Below the pieces are notes generated by a model. It saw only the letters and a program-made list of their open reading frames with translations. It searched no databases and had not been told where the DNA came from. The translations under genes and the position numbers were made by a program. From assembly GCA_021812785.1 (NCBI GenBank), contig JAKAMR010000091.1, forward strand, positions 1 to 8,739: a stretch of DNA of 8,739 bases, read 5' to 3'. Positions 1 through 5,323 of this stretch are shown piece after piece (position 1 is the stretch's first letter; every line of letters begins with the position of its first letter). The DNA comes from Nitrospirota bacterium. GTDB lineage: Bacteria; Nitrospirota; Thermodesulfovibrionia; Thermodesulfovibrionales; JdFR-88.

Positions 1-918
1 TTTTTCGTGCAGTTGCTGGTCCCCGCGCACAAGGGCGAGCACGGGCCCGTCGTCTGCTATGAGAAGTATGCTTTTTATAAAGCGCTCAGGCCTCTCTTTA
101 AGAAACCGGCTCACTTCTTCCACGGTCCTTTTTTCAGGTGTATGGACCTCTTCGCCGTTCTCTTCGCCCCCTTCCTGCGAATCAGACGTGGAAGAGGCGG
201 GGACGGAATGAGCTATCTCCACGTTGGCTTGGTAACCGCAGGATTCGCAGAGCACTATATCGTCTTCGCCCGCCTCGCTCACCGCCATGAATTCATGCGC
301 CACAGCGCCGCCCATCATGCCGGTGTCTGATTCCACCTGGTAGAATTTCAGACCGCACCTGGTGAATATGCGGTGATAAGCGTCCTCATGGAGCTTGTAG
401 TTTCTTTGCAGGCCTTCCACGGAGGAATCGAAGCTGTAACTGTCTTTCATAAGGAACTCCCGCGTGCGCAGTATCCCGCTTTTTGGCCTGGCCTCGTCCC
501 TGAGCTTGGTCTGTATCTGGTACCATACCTGGGGCATCTGCCTGTATGAGCGTATCTCCCTTGAGGCAAGCCAGGTCATTATCTCCTCATGGGTCATGCC
601 AAGGCACATGTCCCTGCCTCCTCTGTCTTTAAGCCGGAACATCTCCTCTTTTATATCAAACCACCTGCCGGTCTGCTGCCACTGCTCCGCGGGCTGAAGC
701 ACGGGCATCGAGACCTCCTGAGCCCCGATGGCGTCCATTTCCTCGCGCAGGATGCGGTTTATCCTGGTTATGACCTTCCAGGCCAGCGGCAGGTATATGT
801 AAAGCCCGGCGGCAAGCTGCCTGACATAGCCCGCCCGCAGCATCAGCTTATGGCTTTCGGCCACGGCTTCGGAAGGCACCTCCCGGACTGTGGGTACAAG
901 CATCTTGGACAATCTCAT
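1..918 (-). CDS. proS: Prolyl-tRNA synthetase, N-terminal part (runs off window)
   Basis: This class II aminoacyl-tRNA synthetase charges tRNA-Pro with proline in the cytoplasm. The 306 visible codons align along their length with bacterial-type ProRS, whose members are about 570 residues. The N-terminal region (MRLSKMLVPTVRE, then LMLRAGYVRQLAAGLY) is typical. The catalytic segment carries MTHEE at residues 108-112, matching the Thr and Glu that bind substrate in the E. coli enzyme, followed by a motif 2 stretch TKLRDEARP. After the GEDDIVLCESCGYQANVE segment comes an acidic Ser/Glu/Gly-rich linker. The start of the INS editing domain (ALVRGDQQL) follows at the window edge. Motif 3 and the anticodon-binding domain lie outside. 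The ATG at 918 follows a strong GAGGAGGG ribosome site. It is the first gene of a leftward unit, divergent from the thioredoxin gene. Identification is firm; only completeness is unknown. Confidence 0.96.
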   Translation of the reverse strand, partial: MRLSKMLVPTVREVPSEAVAESHKLMLRAGYVRQLAAGLYIYLPLAWKVITRINRILREEMDAIGAQEVSMPVLQPAEQWQQTGRWFDIKEEMFRLKDRGGRDMCLGMTHEEIMTWLASREIRSYRQMPQVWYQIQTKLRDEARPKSGILRTREFLMKDSYSFDSSVEGLQRNYKLHEDAYHRIFTRCGLKFYQVESDTGMMGGAVAHEFMAVSEAGEDDIVLCESCGYQANVEIAHSVPASSTSDSQEGGEENGEEVHTPEKRTVEEVSRFLKERPERFIKSILLIADDGPVLALVRGDQQLHEK

Positions 919-925
919 TAAAAGA

Positions 926-933
926 CCCTCCTC
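926..933 (-). promoter_or_regulatory. Ribosome binding site of proS
   Basis: Read on the minus strand this is GAGGAGGG, lying 7 nt before the ATG at 918. It is a near-perfect Shine-Dalgarno sequence and fixes the proS start. Confidence 0.85.
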
Positions 934-959
934 TTTTCATATCCGTCAGTATTTTAGGC

Positions 960-995
960 TTTAATTATTATAGGAAATTTTATTATAATATACAG
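960..995. promoter_or_regulatory. AT-rich divergent promoter region, proS / trx
   Basis: The intergenic region between the divergent proS and thioredoxin genes is strongly AT-rich here. TATAAT is present on the plus strand at 984-989 and on the minus strand at 982-987 and 967-972. The plus-strand copy and the nearer minus-strand copy are nested in a perfect 10-nt palindrome (TATTATAATA, 981-990). No good -35 box stands at 16-18 nt from any of them: the best plus-strand candidate is TTTAAT at 960-965, with an 18-nt spacer. AT-rich DNA yields such hexamers by chance, so this is a likely location rather than a mapped promoter. The rest of the gap (996-1081) shows no convincing element. Confidence 0.4.
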
Positions 996-1081
996 GATAC
1001 GCACGCGATTTGAATTAAGTGAAAAATCTTTACAGTTTTTTCCTGCGGGCTTGCCCCGAGGGGAATATCAATAATTCATGC

Positions 1082-1089
1082 AGGAGGGA
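1082..1089 (+). promoter_or_regulatory. Ribosome binding site that sets the trx start at 1096
   Basis: AGGAGGGA lies 6 nt before the ATG at 1096. An in-frame ATG at 1078 sits upstream of this site and has no Shine-Dalgarno of its own, so 1096 is preferred. Confidence 0.85.
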
Positions 1090-1095
1090 CGGCAA

Positions 1096-1428
1096 ATGGC
1101 GGAAGGAGTTTCTGCAGTTACATCGGCTACCTGGGAAAATGAGGTGCTTAAATTCGGAGGCCTTGTCATGATCGATTTCTGGGCCGCATGGTGCGGTCCC
1201 TGCCGCATAATAGCCCCGACTGTCGAAGAGCTGGCAAACGAATATTCGGGCAAGATGAAGGTCATGAAGCTGAACACGGATGAAAATCCGGATGTGGCGA
1301 GCAAATATAAAATAATGGGGATACCCACACTTATATTCTTCAAAAACGGCGAAAAAGTAGACCAGATAGTGGGGGCCGTTCCCAAGCCCCAGCTGAAGGC
1401 AAAAATAGATTCCCTTCTCGCCAGTTAG
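1096..1428 (+). CDS. trxA: Thioredoxin
   Basis: This is a cytoplasmic disulfide reductase, normally reduced by thioredoxin reductase and passing electrons to ribonucleotide reductase, peroxiredoxins and other targets. From the ATG at 1096 it is 110 residues, the usual thioredoxin length, with no signal peptide. The active site is WCGPC (Cys33 and Cys36). The buried acid is Asp27, and the cis-proline loop is GIPT with Pro77. The C-terminal half, LIFFKNGEKVDQIVGAVPK, is the standard strand-helix ending. It is the first gene of a plus-strand run and is followed 17 nt later by a membrane-anchored thioredoxin-fold protein. The upstream in-frame ATG at 1078 would add six residues but lies before the ribosome site. 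Family identification is very secure; the symbol assumes this is the main thioredoxin of the cell. Confidence 0.96.
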   Translation: MAEGVSAVTSATWENEVLKFGGLVMIDFWAAWCGPCRIIAPTVEELANEYSGKMKVMKLNTDENPDVASKYKIMGIPTLIFFKNGEKVDQIVGAVPKPQLKAKIDSLLAS

Positions 1429-1445
1429 AAGAGAAAAGAAAAAAT

Positions 1446-1979
1446 ATGATTTACCGGAAGAAGATCTTTTTGATTTTGCCTGTCGTTATCCTTGCCGCTT
1501 TTTTTTTACTTTTTTCTTACGGCTGCAAGAAAAAAACGGCTTCCACTTCCGTTGTCGGCGAGAAGGCCCCTGATTTTACTCTTACCGATATAAACGGACA
1601 GGCCCGCAGCCTTTCCTCAATGAGAGGCAAGGTGGTGGTAGTTGATTTCTGGGCCACCTGGTGTCCGCCCTGCCAGGCGTCCATCCCGGTAATGAACAGG
1701 ATCTACAGCCGGTTCAAGGGGGAGAATTTCAAGATGCTCGGCGTATCAATAGATGACGGCGCGGGAGCTGATGGGCAGGTAAAAAGTTTCGCAAAGCAAT
1801 TCCAGGTCCTTTATCCGCTTGCCAGAGACAACAAGGACATTGCCGATATGTACGGGGTTAGCGGCATACCCAACCTTTTCATAATTGACAAGGACGGGGT
1901 GATACGGGACCATCACCTGGGGTTTAGTCCTGATGAATTTGATGAGATATCAAACGAGATACAAGGTCTTTTGAAATAA
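1446..1979 (+). CDS. TlpA/ResA-like thiol-disulfide lipoprotein
   Basis: This extracytoplasmic thioredoxin-fold protein of the TlpA/ResA/AhpC-TSA-like group has 177 residues. The N terminus has basic residues (YRKK), a hydrophobic segment at residues 7-24 and a lipobox-like FSYGC, so Cys27 is probably lipidated; CKKKTASTS would then be the exposed linker. The redox domain begins with GEKAPDFTL (38-46). It contains WCPPC with Cys73 and Cys76 and a cis-proline in SGIPN (Pro142). The family reduces apocytochrome c heme-binding cysteines or other envelope thiols; which substrate applies here cannot be read from the sequence. It follows thioredoxin by 17 nt in the same direction, and a cytochrome bc-type complex is encoded nearby on the other strand, which fits a cytochrome maturation role by inference. 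Its ribosome site is weak (AGAAGAG in a purine-rich spacer). ResA is an alternative name. Confidence 0.9.
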   Translation: MIYRKKIFLILPVVILAAFFLLFSYGCKKKTASTSVVGEKAPDFTLTDINGQARSLSSMRGKVVVVDFWATWCPPCQASIPVMNRIYSRFKGENFKMLGVSIDDGAGADGQVKSFAKQFQVLYPLARDNKDIADMYGVSGIPNLFIIDKDGVIRDHHLGFSPDEFDEISNEIQGLLK

Positions 1980-2048
1980 AGAAATACTTGAGAAAACATT
2001 AGTTAACAAAATGAAATACAAGGACTTTTTGAGATAAAAAATGCTTGA
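1956..2048 (+). repeat. Imperfect 36-nt direct repeat across the tlpA stop / ffh start
   Basis: Copy 1 is 1956-1991 and copy 2 is 2013-2048, offset by 57 nt. Aligned with one single-base gap in each, 31 of 37 columns match. The shared core reads ATACAAGG, then CTTTT, GA, ATAAA, AAAT and CTTGA. Copy 1 contains the last codons and TAA of the TlpA-like gene; copy 2 contains the ATG of ffh, where copy 1 has ATA. Part of the likeness is low-complexity A/T, but the ordered blocks with intervening G and C make chance unlikely. The simplest reading is a small tandem duplication that has since drifted. Confidence 0.7.
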
Positions 2049-3366
2049 AAACCTGGGCGAAAGACTTGAAGGAATATTCAAGAAGCTAAAGGGCAGGGGG
2101 CTTCTTAAGGAACAGGACATAGAGCTTGCTCTTAAGGAAGTGAGGGTTGCGCTCCTTGAGGCCGATGTAAATTTCCGCGTGGTGAAGGATTTCATCGCGT
2201 CGGTGAAGGAAAAGGCAACCGGAAAGGCAGTCCTTGAAAGCCTGACCCCCGGACAGCAGGTAGTGAAGATCGTCCACAATGAGATATGCCAGCTTCTCGG
2301 TGGTACGGAAGATAAGATAAAGCTTGCACCTAACCCCCCCACCGTAATAATGATGATAGGTCTGCAGGGTTCCGGAAAGACCACAACCTCCGCAAAGTTG
2401 GCCAGGATATTCAAGAAAGAGGGCAGAAGGCCGTTGCTTGTCGCGGCAGACCTTCAAAGACCCGCTGCCGTGGACCAGCTCATGACCCTTGGGAAGCAAT
2501 TAGACATACCGGTCCATTTCACAAGGGACAAGATAACGCCCGCCGCCCTCTCTGAAGAGGCGCTCAAGAAGGCCATGCTGGAAGCGAGGGACGTCGTCAT
2601 CATAGACACAGCCGGCAGGCTGCACATAGACCAGGCTCTGATGGCCGAACTTAAGGAGATAAAGGAGAAGACCTCGCCTCACGAAACCCTGCTCGTGGCC
2701 GATTCCATGACCGGGCAGGAAGCGGTTAATATCGCCAAGACATTTGACGAGGAAATAGGGGTTGAGGGCGTTATCCTCACAAAGATGGATGGTGACGCCA
2801 GGGGTGGCGCCGCCCTTTCCATAAAGGCCGTCACCGGGAAACCTATCAAGTACATCGGGACCGGCGAAAAACTGGATATGCTTGAGGCCTTTCACCCGGA
2901 GAGGCTCGCCTCACGGGTGCTTGGGATGGGTGACGTGCTGTCGCTTATAGAGAAGGCCCAGAGCGCGTACGACATGGAAGAGGCGGAAAAGCTGGGCAAA
3001 AAGATGATGACAGAGTCTTTCTCGTTCGAAGACCTGCGCGACCAGCTCAAGAAGGTACGCAGCATGGGTCCCATAGAAAACCTTCTTGGAATGATACCCG
3101 GCCTAGGGGCGAAGCTAAAAAACGTCAAGGTGGATGAGAGGGAGTTTGTGAAGGTGGAGGCCGTCATTAACTCGATGACTCCCGCCGAGCGCAGGAATCA
3201 CCATCTTTTAAACGGCAGCAGGAGAAAACGCATAGCCATTGGAAGCGGCACGAACGTCTCCGATGTGAACCGTGTTGTCAAGCAGTACGTCGAGATGAAA
3301 AAGATGCTCAAGATGTTCAAGGGCGGTAAAGGACTCAGGATCCCCAATATTGCCGGATTCAGATAG
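2041..3366 (+). CDS. ffh: Signal recognition particle GTPase Ffh (SRP54)
   Basis: Ffh binds 4.5S RNA and signal sequences emerging from the ribosome, and docks with FtsY to deliver inner-membrane proteins to the translocon. The 441-residue product has the full NG-M architecture. The N domain (about 1-95) is followed by GTPase motifs G1 GLQGSGKTTT (from Gly107), AADLQRPAA, G3 DTAGRL (from Asp189), G4 TKMDGDARGG (from Thr247) and GTGEKLD. The methionine-rich M domain (about 300-441) holds the SRP RNA-binding stretch NGSRRKRIAIGSG (391-403) and ends in a Lys-rich, Met-containing helix. Length and motifs are standard. The start ATG lies inside a repeat, and the Shine-Dalgarno is poor: GAGA about 6 nt away, or AAGGA 16 nt away. 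The gene most often found after ffh, rpsP, is absent; the next genes converge on it. Confidence 0.98.
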   Translation: MLENLGERLEGIFKKLKGRGLLKEQDIELALKEVRVALLEADVNFRVVKDFIASVKEKATGKAVLESLTPGQQVVKIVHNEICQLLGGTEDKIKLAPNPPTVIMMIGLQGSGKTTTSAKLARIFKKEGRRPLLVAADLQRPAAVDQLMTLGKQLDIPVHFTRDKITPAALSEEALKKAMLEARDVVIIDTAGRLHIDQALMAELKEIKEKTSPHETLLVADSMTGQEAVNIAKTFDEEIGVEGVILTKMDGDARGGAALSIKAVTGKPIKYIGTGEKLDMLEAFHPERLASRVLGMGDVLSLIEKAQSAYDMEEAEKLGKKMMTESFSFEDLRDQLKKVRSMGPIENLLGMIPGLGAKLKNVKVDEREFVKVEAVINSMTPAERRNHHLLNGSRRKRIAIGSGTNVSDVNRVVKQYVEMKKMLKMFKGGKGLRIPNIAGFR

Positions 3367-3394
3367 TCTGTCTTAAAATCCCATTCAATCAGAG

Positions 3395-3429
3395 CCTTTC
3401 CTGTTTAAGCTAAAGCAGATGTTTAAAGG
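3395..3429. terminator. Weak stem-loop in the convergent ffh / subunit IV gap
   Basis: This 109-nt gap separates two convergent genes. CTGTTTA (3401-3407) pairs with TAAAGCAG (3411-3418) around an AGC loop with one bulged G. CCTTT (3395-3399) can pair outside it with AAAGG (3425-3429). No T-run follows on either strand, so this is not a classical intrinsic terminator. It could act as a bidirectional end or processing structure. A second, poorer hairpin around 3450-3473 (GAAAA against TTTTC, with TCC-GGT-GGA inside) is the only other candidate in the gap. Confidence 0.25.
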
Positions 3430-3475
3430 ATGTGCGCCGCCGCGTATATTGAAAAATCCGGTGGACAATTTTCCT

Positions 3476-3859
3476 TTATCTCTGGGTCAGGACTGGGATA
3501 AGGGTAAGCACGGCAAGGGCAGCAAATAATAACCACCCTGCCCAAAGGGCCTTTTTTCTCCCGTTCTTTCCCCTGTCTATATAGGGCATGAACATTAGAA
3601 CAAGAATAAAGAGGGCGGGCAGGGCGACGGTGCCTAAAACGGCCCACCTGCCGGGAAAATACCGCAGAAGTTGATAGAGCCAGAGGAAATACCAGTCCGG
3701 CCGCGGTTGATAAGGAGCGGTCAGGTCTATGGCGGGGCCTACCCGTGGCGGAAACAAAAGAGCAGGTGTGATAATGGCCTCAAGCGCTATGAGGACGGCG
3801 ACCAGGACGAACGGCAGATAATCCGGATAAAGAGATTTCTTTCTTCCGTCCCGGTTCAT
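3476..3859 (-). CDS. Cytochrome b C-terminal subunit (subunit IV / PetD-QcrC type)
   Basis: This is the C-terminal half of a split cytochrome b, forming part of the quinol-oxidising Qo pocket of a bc-type complex in the cytoplasmic membrane. It has 127 residues with three predicted membrane helices (about 15-35, 73-91 and 104-124). The Qo signature is PDWY at 54-57, inside PRPDWYFLWLYQLLRYFPGR, instead of the commoner PEWY. The ATG at 3859 overlaps the TGA of the cytochrome b6-like gene as ATGA, with AGGA 8 nt upstream, so translation is probably coupled. A longer reading back to 4090 would run over the b6-like gene and is not credible. Unlike Gram-positive QcrC, there is no C-terminal cytochrome c domain: no CXXCH occurs. 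It is the last gene of the leftward unit and shorter than the roughly 160-residue plant PetD. Confidence 0.92.
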   Translation of the reverse strand: MNRDGRKKSLYPDYLPFVLVAVLIALEAIITPALLFPPRVGPAIDLTAPYQPRPDWYFLWLYQLLRYFPGRWAVLGTVALPALFILVLMFMPYIDRGKNGRKKALWAGWLLFAALAVLTLIPVLTQR

Positions 3860-4509
3860 AGACTTTTTCCTGAGATCCCCTGTCTTTTTACCATGTGAAA
3901 GTGCGCCCAGAAGATAAGCATGAGCCCGAAAGGTATCCAGAGAATATGAAGGCTGTAAAACCTTACAAGGGTTGCGCCCGCCACCTCCGTCCCGCCCCGC
4001 AATAGCCTCTCCAAGAGTGACCCGGCTACAGGAACGGTTTTTGGCATGGATGTGCCCACTACCGTGGCCCAATAGGCTTTTTGGTCCCAAGGCAGCAGAT
4101 ACCCGGTAAAGCCCGAGGCCATTATGAGGACAAACCCCAGAGCCCCTGCCATCCAGTTCAGTTCCCTTGGCGGTCTGTAAGCCTTATGCACGAAAACCCT
4201 GATGGCATGAAGCCCTACTAATATTATGAGTAAATTCGAGCTCCATTTATGGATGCTCCTTATGCCCCATCCGAACCATATATTATTTTGGAGCGCCACA
4301 ATGCTTGGATATGCTTCCCTGCCTGATGGCACATAATAGACGGTCAGGAGCAACCCGGTGATTACCGAGACCAGGAAGGCCGTAAACGCCATGCCCCCAA
4401 GGCAGTAAGATACGCCGATCTTCTCCGGCAGGGCCCTGGTCAGAAAATTTTTATGGGGTTCTTTTGTGCCGAACCACCTGTCCAGAAGATCTGTAATGGA
4501 CCGCATCAT
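3856..4509 (-). CDS. Cytochrome b6-like diheme subunit of bc complex
   Basis: This 217-residue integral membrane subunit carries the two b hemes that move electrons across the membrane from quinol. Length, four-helix layout and sequence match PetB/QcrB of split complexes. Heme ligands are His87 and His101 in the second helix, and His188 with His203 in the fourth; the second pair is 15 apart, as in b6 rather than mitochondrial cytochrome b. YCLGG contains Cys36, the position that in b6 covalently holds the extra heme c-i/c-n. GYLLPWDQKAYWA, FYSLH and KRQGISG are also b6-family landmarks. Two adjacent ATGs exist at 4509 and 4506; the first is taken, 2 nt after the Rieske stop codon, with AAGG upstream. 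The stop overlaps the next gene by 4 nt. A petB or qcrB name would be equally defensible, so no symbol is given. Confidence 0.95.
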   Translation of the reverse strand: MMRSITDLLDRWFGTKEPHKNFLTRALPEKIGVSYCLGGMAFTAFLVSVITGLLLTVYYVPSGREAYPSIVALQNNIWFGWGIRSIHKWSSNLLIILVGLHAIRVFVHKAYRPPRELNWMAGALGFVLIMASGFTGYLLPWDQKAYWATVVGTSMPKTVPVAGSLLERLLRGGTEVAGATLVRFYSLHILWIPFGLMLIFWAHFHMVKRQGISGKSL

Positions 4510-4511
4510 GC

Positions 4512-4943
4512 CTACGCCCTTATACCAATATAGAAAAACCCGTTTTTGACCAGATGGGGAAGTCTGGTAAGCGGTTTTGGAGGTGGTCCGCCGATTACGA
4601 ACCCCGTCATATCGTATCTGCCGCCGTGGCAGGGGCAGTCAAACTCGTTGTCGACAAAGTTCCAGTTGACGGAGCATCCAAGATGGGAGCATATTGGGGA
4701 CAATACGAAGAGGTCTTTGTCTTTTCTTACAATGAAGGCCTTATGAGTCAGTCCGCGGAACGGGAATTCAACCTCTCTGACCCCTTTTCTGGGCAGATCA
4801 TCCTCATCGATGGTTTTAACGAAAAAAGTCTTGATGTCCTGGTTGGAGCCATTGTACAGGTAGGGCAGGGCGGATACGCAGCCAAGTCCAAGCGCGGCAT
4901 AAGCCCACTTAAGCAGCTTTGACAGGAAATCTCTTCTTTGCAC
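4512..4943 (-). CDS. Rieske [2Fe-2S] protein of bc complex
   Basis: This mobile iron-sulfur subunit takes the first electron from quinol at the Qo site and hands it to a cytochrome c-type acceptor. It has 143 residues. The N terminus QRRDFLSK has a twin-arginine motif, followed by a single hydrophobic segment (about 13-29) that probably remains as a membrane anchor after Tat export. The cluster motifs are CSHLGC (Cys85, His87) and CPCHGG (Cys103, His106), with Cys90 and Cys105 as the expected disulfide. Tyr110 is kept, but the residue after HG is Gly108 where high-potential Rieske proteins have Ser. GPPP at about 119-122 is the usual proline loop. The start is GTG at 4943, the only start codon after an in-frame upstream TAA. 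GGAG abuts it directly, so the ribosome site is abnormally close. It follows the DNA-bending protein gene by 37 nt. Confidence 0.95.
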   Translation of the reverse strand: MQRRDFLSKLLKWAYAALGLGCVSALPYLYNGSNQDIKTFFVKTIDEDDLPRKGVREVEFPFRGLTHKAFIVRKDKDLFVLSPICSHLGCSVNWNFVDNEFDCPCHGGRYDMTGFVIGGPPPKPLTRLPHLVKNGFFYIGIRA

Positions 4944-4980
4944 TCCGGGTCTATACTGGTTTAACTTTTACTTTATAAGC

Positions 4981-5304
4981 TTAGGCGTGCCCCGCGCTTT
5001 GCCCGGGGGCGCCAGGTTTTTCCGGCTCCGGGTTGAGAGACTCCTTAAGGGCTTTGCCCATCTTGAAGTGCAGCGCCACCTTTTGAGGAACGTCAACACT
5101 GGCCCCGGTCTTGGGGTTTCTGGCCCTCCGGGGTTTCCTTGCGCGAAGCCTGAAATTGCCGAATCCCCTTATCTCGATCTTGTCCCCTTTGGCCAGAGAA
5201 TCCTTCATGCTGTCAAATACCGTGTCCACTATTATCTCCGTCTGCTTGAGGGTAAGGCCTTCCACCTTTGCCGCCACTTTTTCTATGAGGCCGGATTTAG
5301 TCAT
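4981..5304 (-). CDS. HU/IHF-family DNA-bending protein
   Basis: This small nucleoid protein forms dimers that bend DNA by inserting prolines into the minor groove. It has 107 residues. The helical N-terminal body (TKSGLIEKVAAKVEGLTLKQ) leads to GDKIEIRGFGNFRLRAR. The DNA-gripping arm is RNPKTG at 62-67, with Pro64 as the intercalating residue, and VPQKVALHFKMGKALKE closes the fold. The RRARNPKTG arm and HFKMGK ending lean towards an IHF subunit, but HU and IHF cannot be separated safely by eye. Residues 91-107 form an extra Pro/Gly-rich tail beyond the normal 90-95 residue core. The ATG at 5304 is 19 nt after the sppA stop codon, with AGGGAGG overlapping that stop and a rather long 14-nt spacer. 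It sits mid-operon between sppA and the Rieske gene. Confidence 0.93.
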   Translation of the reverse strand: MTKSGLIEKVAAKVEGLTLKQTEIIVDTVFDSMKDSLAKGDKIEIRGFGNFRLRARKPRRARNPKTGASVDVPQKVALHFKMGKALKESLNPEPEKPGAPGQSAGHA

Positions 5305-5323
5305 GGTTTTTTCTCAAACCTCC

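Noticed and set aside
1044..1063. GC-rich patch in the trx leader (CGGG/CCCG, CCCCGAGGGG) as a regulatory hairpin
   Set aside because: Stems are four pairs with loops of two to five bases, no T-run follows, and nothing resembles a known riboswitch or leader.
1078..1095. Upstream in-frame ATG as the thioredoxin start
   Set aside because: The strong AGGAGGGA site lies downstream of it and serves the ATG at 1096, which also gives the normal thioredoxin length.
3367..3475. Possible 4.5S/SRP RNA gene next to ffh
   Set aside because: The conserved GGAAGG-type apical loop region and a long paired stem are absent; only weak short hairpins are present.
3476..4090. Longer minus-strand reading of the subunit IV gene, starting at 4090
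   Set aside because: The extra N-terminal part is the cytochrome b6-like gene read in another frame. The ATG at 3859 has a spaced AGGA and the ATGA overlap typical of coupled genes.
4860..4910. Lipobox-like LGLGC around Cys22 of the Rieske protein, suggesting a lipoprotein
   Set aside because: The cysteine lies in the middle of the hydrophobic segment. Rieske proteins normally keep that helix as an uncleaved Tat anchor, and a single pattern match is too little.
4989..5010. GC-rich inverted repeat (GCCCC with GGGGC) near the end of the HU/IHF gene as a terminator
   Set aside because: It lies inside the coding region for the Pro/Gly tail, only five outer pairs form, and no T-run follows on the minus strand.
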